DNA of 64,000 nt. It comes from Mytilus trossulus. Lineage: Eukaryota; Mollusca; Bivalvia; Mytilida; Mytilidae. A model generated the notes under the pieces. The model saw only the letters and a list, made by a program, of their open reading frames with translations. It ran no database searches and was not told where the DNA came from. The stretch covers positions 76,773,127-76,837,126 of the forward strand of contig NC_086378.1 in NCBI RefSeq assembly GCF_036588685.1, read 5' to 3'. The position numbers and the translations under genes are program-made. Positions 11,836 through 23,059 of this stretch are shown in pieces (position 1 is the first letter of the stretch; each line of letters opens with the position of its first letter).

Positions 11836-13698
11836 TCACTTTTCAAGAAGGAATTGTTTGTATAACAATTCATGCTTTTTATTATCAAACTTTGGAACAA
11901 AGTTAATCTTGACAATTTCTGTATAGCCTTCTTTCATGTTTGGTTCTTTGAACTTTGACTTGAATGCATTCATAATCATAACATTGATAGGTTTGTGTGT
12001 TTTATCAGTCAGTTCTCGGAATCTTTCATTATGCATTGCCTGTTGTTGAGTAGCCTTAAAAACAAAACATCTACAAGGAACTCCAGCTTTTTTGGCAACG
12101 TCTATATACCTTGCCCTTGATTCTGGATCAGGATTCGTGTTATCTACCATCACACTTTTTCCTTCCTTTAAAGACTTGGCCGTGAGGGAAACACATTTCT
12201 GCCAAGTGCCAAGAGTATCACGATTGACATGAACATATCCTTTTGGTTCTAGGTACTTTTTACCAAAGAAGGATTTACCAGAACCTGGATAGCCAGCAAA
12301 TATAACAACTTCTGGCTGATCTGATACAACCTTTGCTCCGGGAGGATCACATAATGGATCTGTAGATTTCAACTTTCTAGGATCGTATTCAGGTAGATTA
12401 AAAGGTGCAGGCTTCTGATTTAGGAAAAACTCCTCTGGTGTGTAAAACTTGATCCCAAGATTCAATGCAAACAATCGATCACTACTGGAGAAATCTTTCT
12501 TCCTCTTTGGCTGCCATTTTTCTGGTCTTCCTGCACCATCTCCCACATAAAAACTGTTTTCTTTATCAACCAGTATTTTATCATTTCCCTTTTCTTGTAG
12601 ATAATAAAACATACCTTGAGCTGGTTTCCTGTACATGCCACCATCAGTGGCTATCAGAATTTGAACTGGTACTCCAAGTTTATCAACCAGTCTTGTAAAT
12701 TTTGTTTTTAAGTCTTCTAACTTCACTTTTCCTCGTGCCACACCAAGCTGGTTAGTAAAGAAAACAATTTTATAACCATCAGAATGTAACTCTTTCAGTT
12801 TCTTTGGAATTTCTGCAAAAAGAATTCTCCAATCTCCAGGATGCTTTGGAAATACATTACCAGACTGTGTCCCTATAATAGTACCATCAATGTCAAATCC
12901 TGCTATCTTTGACCTTGAACAAAGGCCTTTTCTTGTATGTATGACTAACTTGTCATATTGATCCCATTTGCTCTCAGTAGCAGGTTCACCTTCCTTTTTC
13001 TCACTGAATTTGAAATCTGTTGTATTTTCTTTTGTCTTTTCTTTTTGTACTTTTTCAGTATCAACTTCCTTAGCACCATCTTTTATCTTATCATTTTTCA
13101 ATTTTTTTAGAAGATTTAACTTTTCCTCAACATCTTTTATGTGTTCTTCGTCAGAAATACTTTCTTTCTTTTCTACTTTTTGTCGTTTTGATGGTGGTGA
13201 AATTAACTTTTCTTCCTGATCTGCTGGTCTTTTCTTATCGTTTTTTGATGAACTTATTTCCTCATTTTTGTTGTTTTTAAGTGGTGCTTTCTTCTTTACG
13301 TCAACCTTCTGTGGATACAATCCAGTTAGAACATACAGAGTAGAGGTCAATTGGAGTCTGACCTCTCTATCCTTTTCCAATTCAATACCATCAATTGACG
13401 AGGAGTTACTTCCCAACTGTTTCACTGTTATATCTTCTGTTTTCCAGTGGGCGGTAATTTCAACCTGGTGTCGAGAACACGACAAATCAATAATTCTGGT
13501 ATCTTTACTTCTACCGATCACTACTGGTTCCCCATCAGGAAGTGGAATTGGATCATGAGTATTATTGGGACAAATCAGATTACACGAGATAAACATTTTA
13601 CGCACGTTTTGAAGAGGCTTTAAAGATATTCTGTCCACAAAAAGTTTGGTACTCTGTTTAAACAAGAGACAATTATTCATAAACAGTCTTATAATCAT
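11836..13698 (-). CDS. PNKP: Bifunctional polynucleotide phosphatase/kinase
   Basis: Repairs DNA strand-break ends by removing 3'-phosphate and adding 5'-phosphate, in single-strand and double-strand break repair. The 620-residue frame has the complete family order. An FHA domain (about 40-130; G62-R63, S75-R76-H77) would bind phosphorylated XRCC1/XRCC4-type partners. A Lys/Glu-rich linker (about 131-245) has a KRP...SKRQK nuclear-localisation-like stretch. A HAD phosphatase follows (DIDGT 269-273, TNQ 315-317, GDGAGR 386-391). Last is a P-loop kinase (GYPGSGKS 469-476, NRD 492-494, VDNTNPD 518-524). All catalytic motifs are intact. The whole protein lies in one exon, whereas the human gene has many introns. 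The start is uncertain. Met35 (ATG at 13596) begins just before the FHA domain, giving 586 residues, and a pyrimidine-rich 'ctcttgtttaaacag' ending at 13654 could be a splice acceptor for a 5' leader. Met1 instead adds a basic 34-residue leader. Confidence 0.95.
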   Translation of the reverse strand: MIIRLFMNNCLLFKQSTKLFVDRISLKPLQNVRKMFISCNLICPNNTHDPIPLPDGEPVVIGRSKDTRIIDLSCSRHQVEITAHWKTEDITVKQLGSNSSSIDGIELEKDREVRLQLTSTLYVLTGLYPQKVDVKKKAPLKNNKNEEISSSKNDKKRPADQEEKLISPPSKRQKVEKKESISDEEHIKDVEEKLNLLKKLKNDKIKDGAKEVDTEKVQKEKTKENTTDFKFSEKKEGEPATESKWDQYDKLVIHTRKGLCSRSKIAGFDIDGTIIGTQSGNVFPKHPGDWRILFAEIPKKLKELHSDGYKIVFFTNQLGVARGKVKLEDLKTKFTRLVDKLGVPVQILIATDGGMYRKPAQGMFYYLQEKGNDKILVDKENSFYVGDGAGRPEKWQPKRKKDFSSSDRLFALNLGIKFYTPEEFFLNQKPAPFNLPEYDPRKLKSTDPLCDPPGAKVVSDQPEVVIFAGYPGSGKSFFGKKYLEPKGYVHVNRDTLGTWQKCVSLTAKSLKEGKSVMVDNTNPDPESRARYIDVAKKAGVPCRCFVFKATQQQAMHNERFRELTDKTHKPINVMIMNAFKSKFKEPNMKEGYTEIVKINFVPKFDNKKHELLYKQFLLEK

Positions 13699-13804
13699 CT
13701 ATCTAATCATTACATTCTAATCAAGTCCTATCTCAATTAAATCACATAATGGAATGAGTATAGTTATTCATATGACAATGGTATGATACAACTGGATGAC
13801 TGGT

Positions 13805-16800
13805 TCACTGTTCATCTTTACCAGAGAGCTGCCAGAAAAGAAATGCATAAACTGCTACCATCACTGCTAGAAATGCAAGAAGTACTAGTATAACCTCCTG
13901 AAAAATACAAATAATATTGTGATTAAAAAGGTATATATCATGTTTACAATGTATTACTTGAATAAATAAGCTATATACATAATACAATACAGTTATATAC
14001 CTATAGTTAATATAGACTTTGGTAATAAAGATATATATCAGTGCCCTTAACACACCCTTTATAAGGAATACCCTGAGAAAAACATATCTTCAAAATATTG
14101 GAAAACAACATATTCATGATATTAAATCCCAAAATATCATATGACCAATTTCATATTAAAAGAAATTATGTAAGAAATCATTGCAAAGTTATGTCATATA
14201 TGTCTAATTTAAATAATTCTTATGTTCATGATGTTAGTGATATGAGTTTTTATTTTCATTCATAATGTTCTTGAGAAGTTCATTAGATAAAATTTTGTCT
14301 TGATTTTCTTCAAACTATATATACCATGTATACAGACAATGCAATCAATAAAATATATGAGTAATGTTTGCAGAAATGGTGAAATCCGTTAAGTTCAAAA
14401 ACTAAAAGAAATTCTTACACCAAAAATACAAATACCACTTGCACAATTCCATGTTCTGAAGACAATGATGGAAAATAGTTTGGTGGAATTGCTTCAAATT
14501 GTTATTTTTCATGTTTTTCATAAATTATTTTGTTATAAATTGTTATAATTACCATGCCCCTTAGATTTCTGAATTTTATTGTTTCCTATATATTTTCATG
14601 GTCAACCATACTGCCATATGGTATGAGCTTTTGGCATTGTGGTAGATAGTATGTTGCCTATAATAGCTTTTATCCACTTCCTTTGAACTTTGGTGGATAT
14701 TTGTCTCATTAACAATCATACTGCCAGGGGTTAAAAAATCCACTAGCCCGACGCCCGGGACTAGACATTTATGTCTTGGGCAACCAAAACTTATAACCCA
14801 GTATGCCTGACGGACTATTGTACTTTCAATATAGATTTCTCGTTATATGTTATAACGGGGATATTTTTCATTGGTTCTGTCGAGTTTTTCAATTAACGGT
14901 ACCGGGGGGGGGGGTATAATGTATTGATAGGTATTGATCTGTCTAGACTCTGGTCGGACAACTGTTTAAGCAGGGAGCACAAAACTGTCAATGCAACAAA
15001 ATATATCAACATATTTTACTACGGCAAGCGCAGAAACTTCATCAACTTCAAGTTCAAAGCGAAAATCGGCAAAGGAAGGGGATTCTAATGAGGCTGATAC
15101 ATCTAAAAAAAAAATAGAAAGTACGATCGGGACAAGCGAAAAAGAACGTTCATAGCGACATGGAATGAAAGATTCCCGTGGGCAAGGTCGATTGTTGAGG
15201 ATGAAAAGCCCGAGACTGTCTACAAATGCCCTTTCAAAACATGACACACATTCCCAGCGTCTTATGCAGCACACACTGAGTGATTTGTAAGTTATACTTG
15301 GGCTAGCAGGTTGGTTTTGATGGGCTACCAGTTCTTGAAACAGGGCTAGTAAAATCCTCCTGCCAAAAAGTCCTGGGCTAGTTAGCTGTAACAAAATTTT
15401 TTAACCCCTGACTGCTCTCCTTTTTTTTTTACATGTTAACCTCAAACATGTCACACTGTTTCAAGGTTGCTGTGTCATACATTATAATCTCACATCTCTT
15501 GTTTCACGATTAATTTACCTTCACACCAATGGCGGAATTCTTCTTGTCTGCTCTTTGTTTCTGACTCTTTAGTTCTTTTTTACTTTTCTTATAATCTTGT
15601 TTTCCTGTAAATATATTTTCATTTTAATGGACTTGATAAAATTACCAAAAATTGTTTATAATTATCATTTAGCTTTTATTGTATAAGTCAATCCATATAA
15701 CAGGCATACATTGTACACATTAAACATTTAAAAAATATTTAACATCAAACATTTCATTTCCATTTCTGAGTCCTTGTGTGGCATACAGATACTTAAAAAG
15801 TAGAAAAATCATAAGTTAATAATATGATCCAAATAAAGGTACAATGTACATGATGTAAATTCAGAAATTATTGCTTGCATTTATTATTGCGATTTTGTCA
15901 TTTCAGACTGAAATGCGATTTTAATTTTGACGATTTTCATGAAAAAATCTGTTTATTTCATGTACAATATTTCAAAATGCGAGTCTAAATTATTGCGATT
16001 ACAACTCTGTCGCATTTTTTTGCAATTATAAAAACCTCACATTAATTTCTGAATTTATAGTACATTAAATGTTTACTTTTAACAAACTGCTGTTAACTTT
16101 TAGTATGCTAGTTCTGAATTTTTTTACTAAATCAAATTAAAAAACACAGATTTCAATGGTAAGAGTTAGCATTTATCATATTTATCATTTGTTTATGCAT
16201 GAAATTTCTTTAAAAATTTAAAAATTAAGGATTGCTGAAAAATTACATGTCCTTCAAATGACAATTGACCCAATTTTTTTTAACTGACTTCAACATTTTA
16301 ATTGAACATGTTAAATTATATTAGGGCACTTTGAATGGAAATAAATTGACTTTTAATATTAAACATACTACATGTACAAGTACACAAACATAATGATGTA
16401 AACATAACATGTAAAACAAATACAGTATATATCTTTCTACAATAGACAATGACAGAAGCACAGCCACCAATAGTTTTAATACAATGATTTCAATATCATA
16501 AACCATGTAAACATGAAAATTGATGAATGTTAACAGACTTGATACTTATTTACTGTCCGCAATCTGTCAATGTTATTTTCCTTGGTCATGATGGTACCAG
16601 TCTCATTGTTGTAAACCAATGTCCTGACTTGATGTGTTTCAGGGGTTTTTTTTAAAAGTTTTTCGTAGGGATTATTATTATAATGATTATTATGCTTTCA
16701 TAATACCAAACATGTGTCGTGTGTCGACTGTCTAATTTTGTACATACAGACAAAACTATTATGATGATGACAATGATCATGACAATACTATAAAATTGTC

Positions 16801-16874
16801 AATCATTTACCTATCTGTTTCCTATACTGGTCTACTGGACCTGCCCTTACTCCAGCTGCATCTTTCTTACCCAT
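13805..16874 (-). CDS. TRIQK: Triple QxxK/R motif-containing protein (3 exons)
   Basis: Small conserved animal membrane protein, reported at the ER in vertebrates; molecular role not established. Three coding exons join in frame to 80 residues (human about 86). Exon 1 is 16811-16874 (MGKKDAAGVRAGPVDQYRKQ, then IG). Exon 2 is 15519-15604 (GKQDYKKSKKELKSQ, then KQRADKKNSAIGVK). Exon 3 is 13805-13897 (EVILVLLAFLAVMVAVYAFL, then FWQLSGKDEQ). All introns have GT/AG borders. Motifs of the QxxK/R type (for example QYRK, QDYK, QKQR) are in the first 45 residues. One hydrophobic segment near the C-terminus (about 52-73) makes it tail-anchored. Intron 1 contains a MITE and intron 2 a CAGGGG-type transposon. 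No AATAAA lies between its stop and the PNKP frame, so its 3' UTR may run into or across PNKP. Confidence 0.92.
14725..15410. mobile_element. CAGGGG-ended DNA transposon remnant in TRIQK intron 2
   Basis: Inverted ends CAGGGGTTAAAAAAT (14725-14739) and its reverse complement (15396-15410) are perfect over 15 bp. CAGGGG termini are typical of hAT-type elements. The direct flank ACTGC occurs on both sides (5 bp), which is shorter than the 8 bp expected for hAT, so the superfamily is tentative. The 686-bp element holds a frame-shifted protein fragment and is not autonomous. It sits in a copy of the dispersed 'tttgtctcattaacaatcat' repeat. Confidence 0.75.
14991..15245 (+). pseudogene. Fragment of a transposon-derived zinc-finger protein
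   Basis: The plus strand first reads MQQNISTYFTTASAETSSTS followed by a Ser/Lys-rich stretch. After a frameshift in the A-run near 15106-15115 it continues as RTFIATWNERFPWARSIVED, then EKPETVYKCPF. This pattern (STFF-like start, basic linker, W-x-x-x-FPW, then K-C-P-F) resembles the N-terminal zinc-finger part of KIAA1586/hAT-like proteins. The frame is broken and no transposase core follows, so it is a decayed fragment inside the 14725-15410 element. Confidence 0.55.
15853..16060. mobile_element. TA-flanked MITE family A, copy 1 (TRIQK intron 1)
   Basis: Inverted ends 'tgtaaattcagaaattattg' and 'taatttctgaatttatag', with interior 'gcgattttgtca...aatgcgatttt'. It is clearly the same family as 30521-30726. 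It is about 208 bp, with TA at the right border, and the left border is eroded. Non-coding. Confidence 0.75.
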
Positions 16875-16879
16875 AATCC

Positions 16880-18690
16880 TCTAACACACCATCTTACCAA
16901 CCAGAATCTAAAATCGAGATAATCATCATGTAAAATCATGACAATATAAAACCTGAGTCTGATTAAAAAGACCATGGCAACCGACAGGCCATGATGTGTT
17001 GTACACCATCCTTCTTATTTTATCCTCTGACCTGTTGACCTTTGAGCCTTGAGATATTGTAAATTCATGGTTTGTATTAATCAGAATATTGTGAGTATTA
17101 ACAGATGTAATTAATATTGTCACATAACAAATCATTTCAGTTGCCTAAATATCCTCAAATAAACTTTTCACTTAAGCCAGTGATGCCAGTAGACCATGGT
17201 GTAGGCAGTATAATTCCTCGATCCTTTAATTAAAATTAGCCAAGCTTATGGCCATTAATTGTTCATTTGTTGTTTAAATTTTGTCTGTTTCTTTTTTCTC
17301 AAGCATAATAGTGACATTGTTGTACATTGTAGAAGTTGGAGCTAAACATTTAAAACCAGGCTTCATCCAATATCTTCTACATAAGGAATTGCCAGTATAT
17401 GTGTGCCAAGTCATGTATGTGTTCCATTTGTTTGATATGTTTGAACTTTAGATTTTGTCATTTGAAAAGGAACTTTCAAATTTGATTTTTCCTTTTGTTT
17501 GGTTTTGTTATATATACTTGTGATTCTACCTTTTACAATTTGATATATATAAATAAATACATTCAATGTACAATTAGTTAGTAAAACAAATAACATGAAT
17601 AAGTACACAGTCATGCAAAAGAAAGCATCTCTTCAACAACCATGCATGCCTGCCATGCCACCTGAGTTCACTTTGTTCATGTTGTAAGCTGGTTTGTTTA
17701 AACCTACATGTACTCGAGCACAACACAGATGCATGCATTTTCACAAAATTAATAAAAATCTTGCATTGTTAGTCTGAAAAAAATATATAAACATGCATGC
17801 TGCAGTATAAGAAAGAAAACACATTCTCTTTTACAGTGTTTCCACTGCAGAGTTATTTTTTTAAATGGAAAGTTGGAGCCTTATAATACAAAAAATTAAT
17901 TGTGCAAATCTAGCATGTCCAGTAATTATTTGTTAATTATGTTAATATAAACTATCTAAAATTTTCAAAATTAAGTCAAAAATATTAAATGTTTTATTTA
18001 CCATGTGTTAACCATGTTAATCATATCATTTAGCACATACTTCTATCATGTCTATCATGTTAATAAAAATAATTTTGATGGTCTTGATTTTTTTATAACA
18101 AGATATTTGCAGGTTAATTTACATCTTCCAACCAAAAATTCAAATGAGCAACAATCAGTCAGAGCTCAGACATTAGTTTTTTTGGCCTTTGACTTACAGT
18201 TCTAAGTAAAAACAATTATTTATTATACAAATTGTTTTCATATCCAGACTTATTTGTCAGAAAATTACAAACTTGTTTGGGTCTATTTATGTTTATTACA
18301 ATGTATGAAAAGGCTAAATTTCAATTGGTGGCCAAAGTGCACCCCTATGACATCATAAAAGTGTCTGAGAGTTCACAAGGACCTAAGTGAGCTATCTATC
18401 ATCTATGTTTAATTATCTTATTAAAAAAATTTATACAAATTACTTAAAATAAGATTATTTTCCTTATTTTGTATGTTTTGTGTGGTTATAGATGGTTACA
18501 TTGTAAAGTAAATAAACATTATCTCTGGTTTTATAGGCTCTCATGCTTATTTTTTTCAGAAGACAAAGCTTTGTTTTTCACTGTTGTCATAATTTCATGT
18601 AGATACTTGAACTTTTTATAAATATACTTGGGTCTTGAAGTGGACTATTTTGGTAAGTTTTATTTATTTTTATTCCCCTTTAAAAATGTC
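16880..18690. other. Intergenic between TRIQK and ACSF3, first part
   Basis: Likely holds the TRIQK promoter and 5' UTR near 16.9 kb, but no motif decides this. The rest is AT-rich with short spurious frames. Confidence 0.4.
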
Positions 18691-19030
18691 CTGTACCAAG
18701 TCAGGAAGATGGCCATTGTTATATTATTGTTCGTTTCTGTGTGTGTTGCATTTTAATGTTGTGTCGTTTGTTTTCTCTTATTTTTGAGATATTAAGATAA
18801 GATGTAGACGGTACTTGTTTATCCCAAATTGATGTATTTGGTTTAGATTTTATTTTTGTTATTCTCGTGAGATTTTGTCTGATGCTTGGTCCGTTTCTGT
18901 GTGTGTTGTGTCGTTGTTCTCCTCTTATATTTAATGCGTTTCCCTCGGTTTTAGTTTGTTACCCTGATTTTGTTTTTTGTCCATGGATTTACGAGTTTTG
19001 AACAGCGGTATACTACTGTTGCCTTCATTT
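18690..19030. repeat. Dispersed repeat ending 'ggtatactactgttgcctt'
   Basis: Phrases 'gtttctgtgtgtgttgcatt', 'cgtttccctcggttttagtt' and 'ggatttacgagttttgaaca' followed by 'gcggtatactactgttgcct' match a common mussel repeat. Its end recurs inverted at about 41510-41555. Non-coding. Confidence 0.6.
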
Positions 19031-19138
19031 ACTTTTTAATTCATGTCAAATATTTCTTGCTTGAAACTAATCATGCTTATTGATTTTTTTTCTGAGTTTG
19101 TATGGACAGTTAACCCAGCAAAGTGTAACAAACCCCTC

Positions 19139-19204
19139 ATGATCATGCCTAGTCCAAATAAAATAGCCTTGCCAGACCTCATAATTATTTGGACTAGATC
19201 ATGC
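19139..19204. repeat. Short inverted repeat, TCCAAATAATTATG family
   Basis: 'gatcatgcctagtccaaata' and its inverted partner 'ttatttggactagatcatg' enclose about 25 bp. The same core appears at 21700-21720, 22590-22610 and 62068-62190. Confidence 0.6.
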
Positions 19205-20015
19205 CCTGTGATCCAAGTATGTATGGAGCTGTTTTAAATGCAGGAAGAAAAAGAGCAAGAACACAAGATTTTTTTAGATTTTAATCTCATTGAATTTGCA
19301 ATTTTATCAACTCATTTTCTAATTGTGATCAAGAATGGTCCATAGACATAGTCACCTTACCTGAAAAAATGACCTGCAAAACTACCTGTATCAAAACTGC
19401 AAAATGACATAAATATTAAGAAAATGTGCCATTTTTCGTGGAAAGGCGTACTTTGTTAAATTTAATTGGTTCTCTTGATATGCATTTTCTTTCTTAAATA
19501 AAGCATGCAAACAAATGTGGGCACAAAATCTACATTTTCGTATTTACTTTTAAAAACTTCTTCACATGGTCCACATCATCAAGTTGAGTTATCTCCCCTA
19601 TCAATCCAGGCTGGTCCATTTGATATTTATACCGATATTTTGATACTTTTATGGACAGAGTTAAAGGAATATAAAAGAGTGTTTTCAGCTGTAACATTTT
19701 TCACACTTGCTATTTATAAAACCAACATATTAAATACTATTAAATCTAAATGTAAAAATGAATGACAAATGGAATAATCCAATATGGCTGCGCCCATGAA
19801 TGTCAATATGTGGAGCACCAAAAATTGCTGAGAACGTATTTTTCTGCATACTCTCATACACAACACTTGCTTAAATGTTCTTGTTTCTAGGTAAAATCAT
19901 CTTGTTGGTATTCCATCACTGAGATATCAGTCATATTCATACTCATGAAAGCTTACTACAGAACTAAAAAAAAAAAAAATCATTCTCATCTTATAGAAAG
20001 TCTTACTTAACAATC

Positions 20016-20220
20016 AATGGAATAGTCTTTCAACCGTAACAGTTTGTGCAGAATCTGTCAATATTTTTAAAAATCATATTAATGATGAACATTGGAATAG
20101 GAAGAAGTTTAATCCTACATAATGGAATAGTCTTAATATTATATAGATTTCAACAGTAAAAGTTTGTGCAGAATCTGTCAATATTTAAAAATATCATATT
20201 AATGATGAACATTTTGGAAA
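20016..20220. repeat. Tandem duplication, 105-bp period
   Basis: 'aatggaatagtctt' starts at 20016 and 20121. Both units continue through 'gtttgtgcagaatctgtcaa' to 'aatgatgaacatt'. There are a few small indels between units. Non-coding. Confidence 0.75.
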
Positions 20221-22435
20221 CCATCATACAACATGTATAGAAGTACAGAAAAATTATTCGTTCTATTTATGCGCACAGCTCACAGTTAAAATTAAGTAAT
20301 TTAATATCAAGTAAATTATGAGGCGGCAAAAGAAGTTTTCAACTTAATGATCGCCGCAATAATCCAGGTAGAATCCAGGTAGGTAGGTAGAAACAAATCC
20401 TTGCTCTCATACAGGCACATGCATACATCTAAGGACAGTCAGTATGAAGATATTGATGATTTCCTAGTACAATACCACCAGGGGTACGACCCCCCCCCCT
20501 TTTTTTTTCTTAAACTATCGATCGTAATCATCTTACATTATATTATCATCGTGTAATGTGTTTTCGTACTAATAACAATTTTCACTGCTTACGGTTTTCA
20601 CTGTTGAGTTTTTATTCAGGTGTTTACTCAAATTTAAAAAGCATGTCCTGTAGATTGATTTTAGGTATCTAGTTTTTTTGTCAATGCTTACTACGACTTT
20701 TTACTGTTTCCGATTACTTTGCGATTTTTGTATGTAAAAAAAACGGCGTCATATGTTTTCGTATGAAATAAAAATTGGATCAGTACACGGGCAGGAAATG
20801 ACTACAAAATCCGGAAATTGATATTTTCTAAAGTCGTGGTTCTGGTGATCGCTTGAATCATAAAAAAGGTTATTTAATACTTTTCACTACTAAAAATTAC
20901 TGGTTAATAGTGTAAGGTTGGTGTTTTGTGTGCTGAAATTTTTAGATTTTGATTAATTTCAGATTGGCACCTGGTTTTTACAAAATGCCTTATTTTTTCT
21001 AAAATAAAAGGCTGTTTTCAAAATTTAGGATTAAATATAAAAAGTTAAGACTGTTTTCACCTTCATGTATCAAAGACGTATAAAAAAAATTGTCAATGAA
21101 ATATTGAATAATTAGATTTTGAACAACCATTTTATATAAGAACCCTGCTAATTTTAACTCGATGGTTTGTTATTAAAACTGCCAAAAAAACACATTACAG
21201 TCATATGTCTTGAAAATCCGGTGTCTGACTTGCAAAAAACATATCTGGACTTTATTTTAACCCTACAGAATTTTTTTCCACAACTATTCTAGTGATGCAT
21301 ATTTTTGACATTAAATAAAAATGGCTAAATAGGTCAGTTTAATTTAATTTGTTCTAACGTCTTTAAAAAGCGACATTGAATATGTTTTAAATATGTCAAG
21401 TTGTAGTGGTGTTGTTGTTCTAAATATAGAAACAGAAAAACATGCCACAATGTACGCGTATGCAGTCGAAACCGACGAATTGTGGTTGATACGAAAACAT
21501 ATGACATACGAAAACATATGACACGACGATATATATGTATATTGTGTATTGAATATGGGGATTGATCGTATTCATTAAATAAACAAACTTTTAAAAAAAA
21601 ATACATACTTTTCTCTTTTTTTTTCTGTGGTTTCTTCCTATGAGTTCTACGATGTAGTAAGACGTCACAGGAAAAAAGTTAACTTTAAGTCCTTTTCAGA
21701 CGTCATAATTATTTGGACTAATCAATCATGTCAATGATGTATTCATCTTATATATTTTATATGAGGATGTGAACATGGAAACATGTGAAATAAAAATTGC
21801 CAAAAAAAACATTGCACAGACATGACAGAAAATAATTTTTTTGAAAAATGAAGCACCAGAAACAAAATCGTTAATATTAATGATTTTTTTTGTTAGAAGT
21901 TGTGACTTAGTCATGTTAGTCAATTTAGGACATCATGCATGCATGCTGTCATTATTAATCATGTTAATAGAAATGAAGACCCCTGTTGTCAACTTTTACA
22001 TGTAGCATGTTAGTTGCATCTGATTTGAAACATACATGTATATCATGTATATTATTAATAGTAATTTCATGGATTTTATTGCCTACCATACAAAGACAAT
22101 ATCCACGCTGCCTATAAATTAGTCGGGTTAACCTTGGAGTCAAATGTAGGACAAACAAGAGAAATAAAGAGTACAAACACGAAGCTTGGGATAAAAATAA
22201 TGCGAAAGCACACACATCAACATGATCAAACCCAACACGAGAAAACGAGAAATAAAATGTAAAAACACGAAAACATATGCAATAATAAGGCTGAAAATGT
22301 TGCACGAAAATAACCCATTACCACTCTTTTATATAATATTTCTAGTGTTCTTATATGGATGATTTTTATATACAGATTGATTGACATGCTAGATGTCTTT
22401 TCCATATCGGCCAGGGTATCACCCTGAAAGCTGCA
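20221..22435. other. Intergenic, no gene recognised
   Basis: AT-rich, with a C/T run at about 20490-20508 and a half-copy of the TCCAAATAATTATGACGTC MITE at about 21665-21720. The open frames here have no recognisable domains. Confidence 0.4.
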
Positions 22436-22930
22436 TATCTTGTGTAGAGTTGTCTTGTTGGCAATCATACCACATCTTCTTTTTTATATATCAACCCGTA
22501 ATATTAGTTGAGAGCTAAAATATGGGTCAAAATTTGATTTACATAGGCTGATAATGGCAATATGAAAAAGGCATAGCCATCATAAATTATGATCCAAATA
22601 ATTATTTGGATTAGAAAAGACCATGTCTCATTTCATCATATTGATCTACATTAAAATACATGTACATAACAATATCATAAAACAAAAAGGATCAATACCC
22701 AGCCTATAAAGACTTACATATATATGCAAAAGCTATCTGTCATATTAATAGAAATAAGAAGATTTGGTATGACTCTATGAGTGCCAATGAGACAACTCCC
22801 TATGTACATGATCTACATGTAAGTCACAATGTGTAAAAAGTAAACAATTATAGGTCAAAGTACAGCCATTAACACAGAGCCTTGGCTCAGACGGAACAGC
22901 AAGCTACATGTATTAAGTGCCCCCAATTTA
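22435..22930. repeat. Two opposed copies of the 'gccaatgagacaact' repeat
   Basis: A minus copy (about 22440-22485, 'gagttgtcttgttggcaatc') and a plus copy (about 22752-22930, 'gtgccaatgagacaactccc', then 'aattataggtcaaagtacag') of the same dispersed mussel repeat. Non-coding. Confidence 0.6.
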
Positions 22931-23059
22931 GAATATAAAAAAAACAAAGTTTAGTATTAAAGCACAATACTTTATTTTGTTATTCATATATATACATGTA
23001 CATGTGTGACATGTGTGATACATCTTAGATGATAAGCATGTAATTTCTATATACTGTAT

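Noticed and set aside
14966..15394. 142-codon minus-strand frame
   Set aside because: It is antisense to the recognisable zinc-finger fragment of the transposon remnant.
16530..16650. Minus-strand stretch of about 37 codons reading like protein (THQVRTLVYNNETGTIMTKE...)
   Set aside because: It lies between the TRIQK exon 1-2 borders, has no AG acceptor just upstream, and matches no family I know. A stretch of this length is expected by chance.
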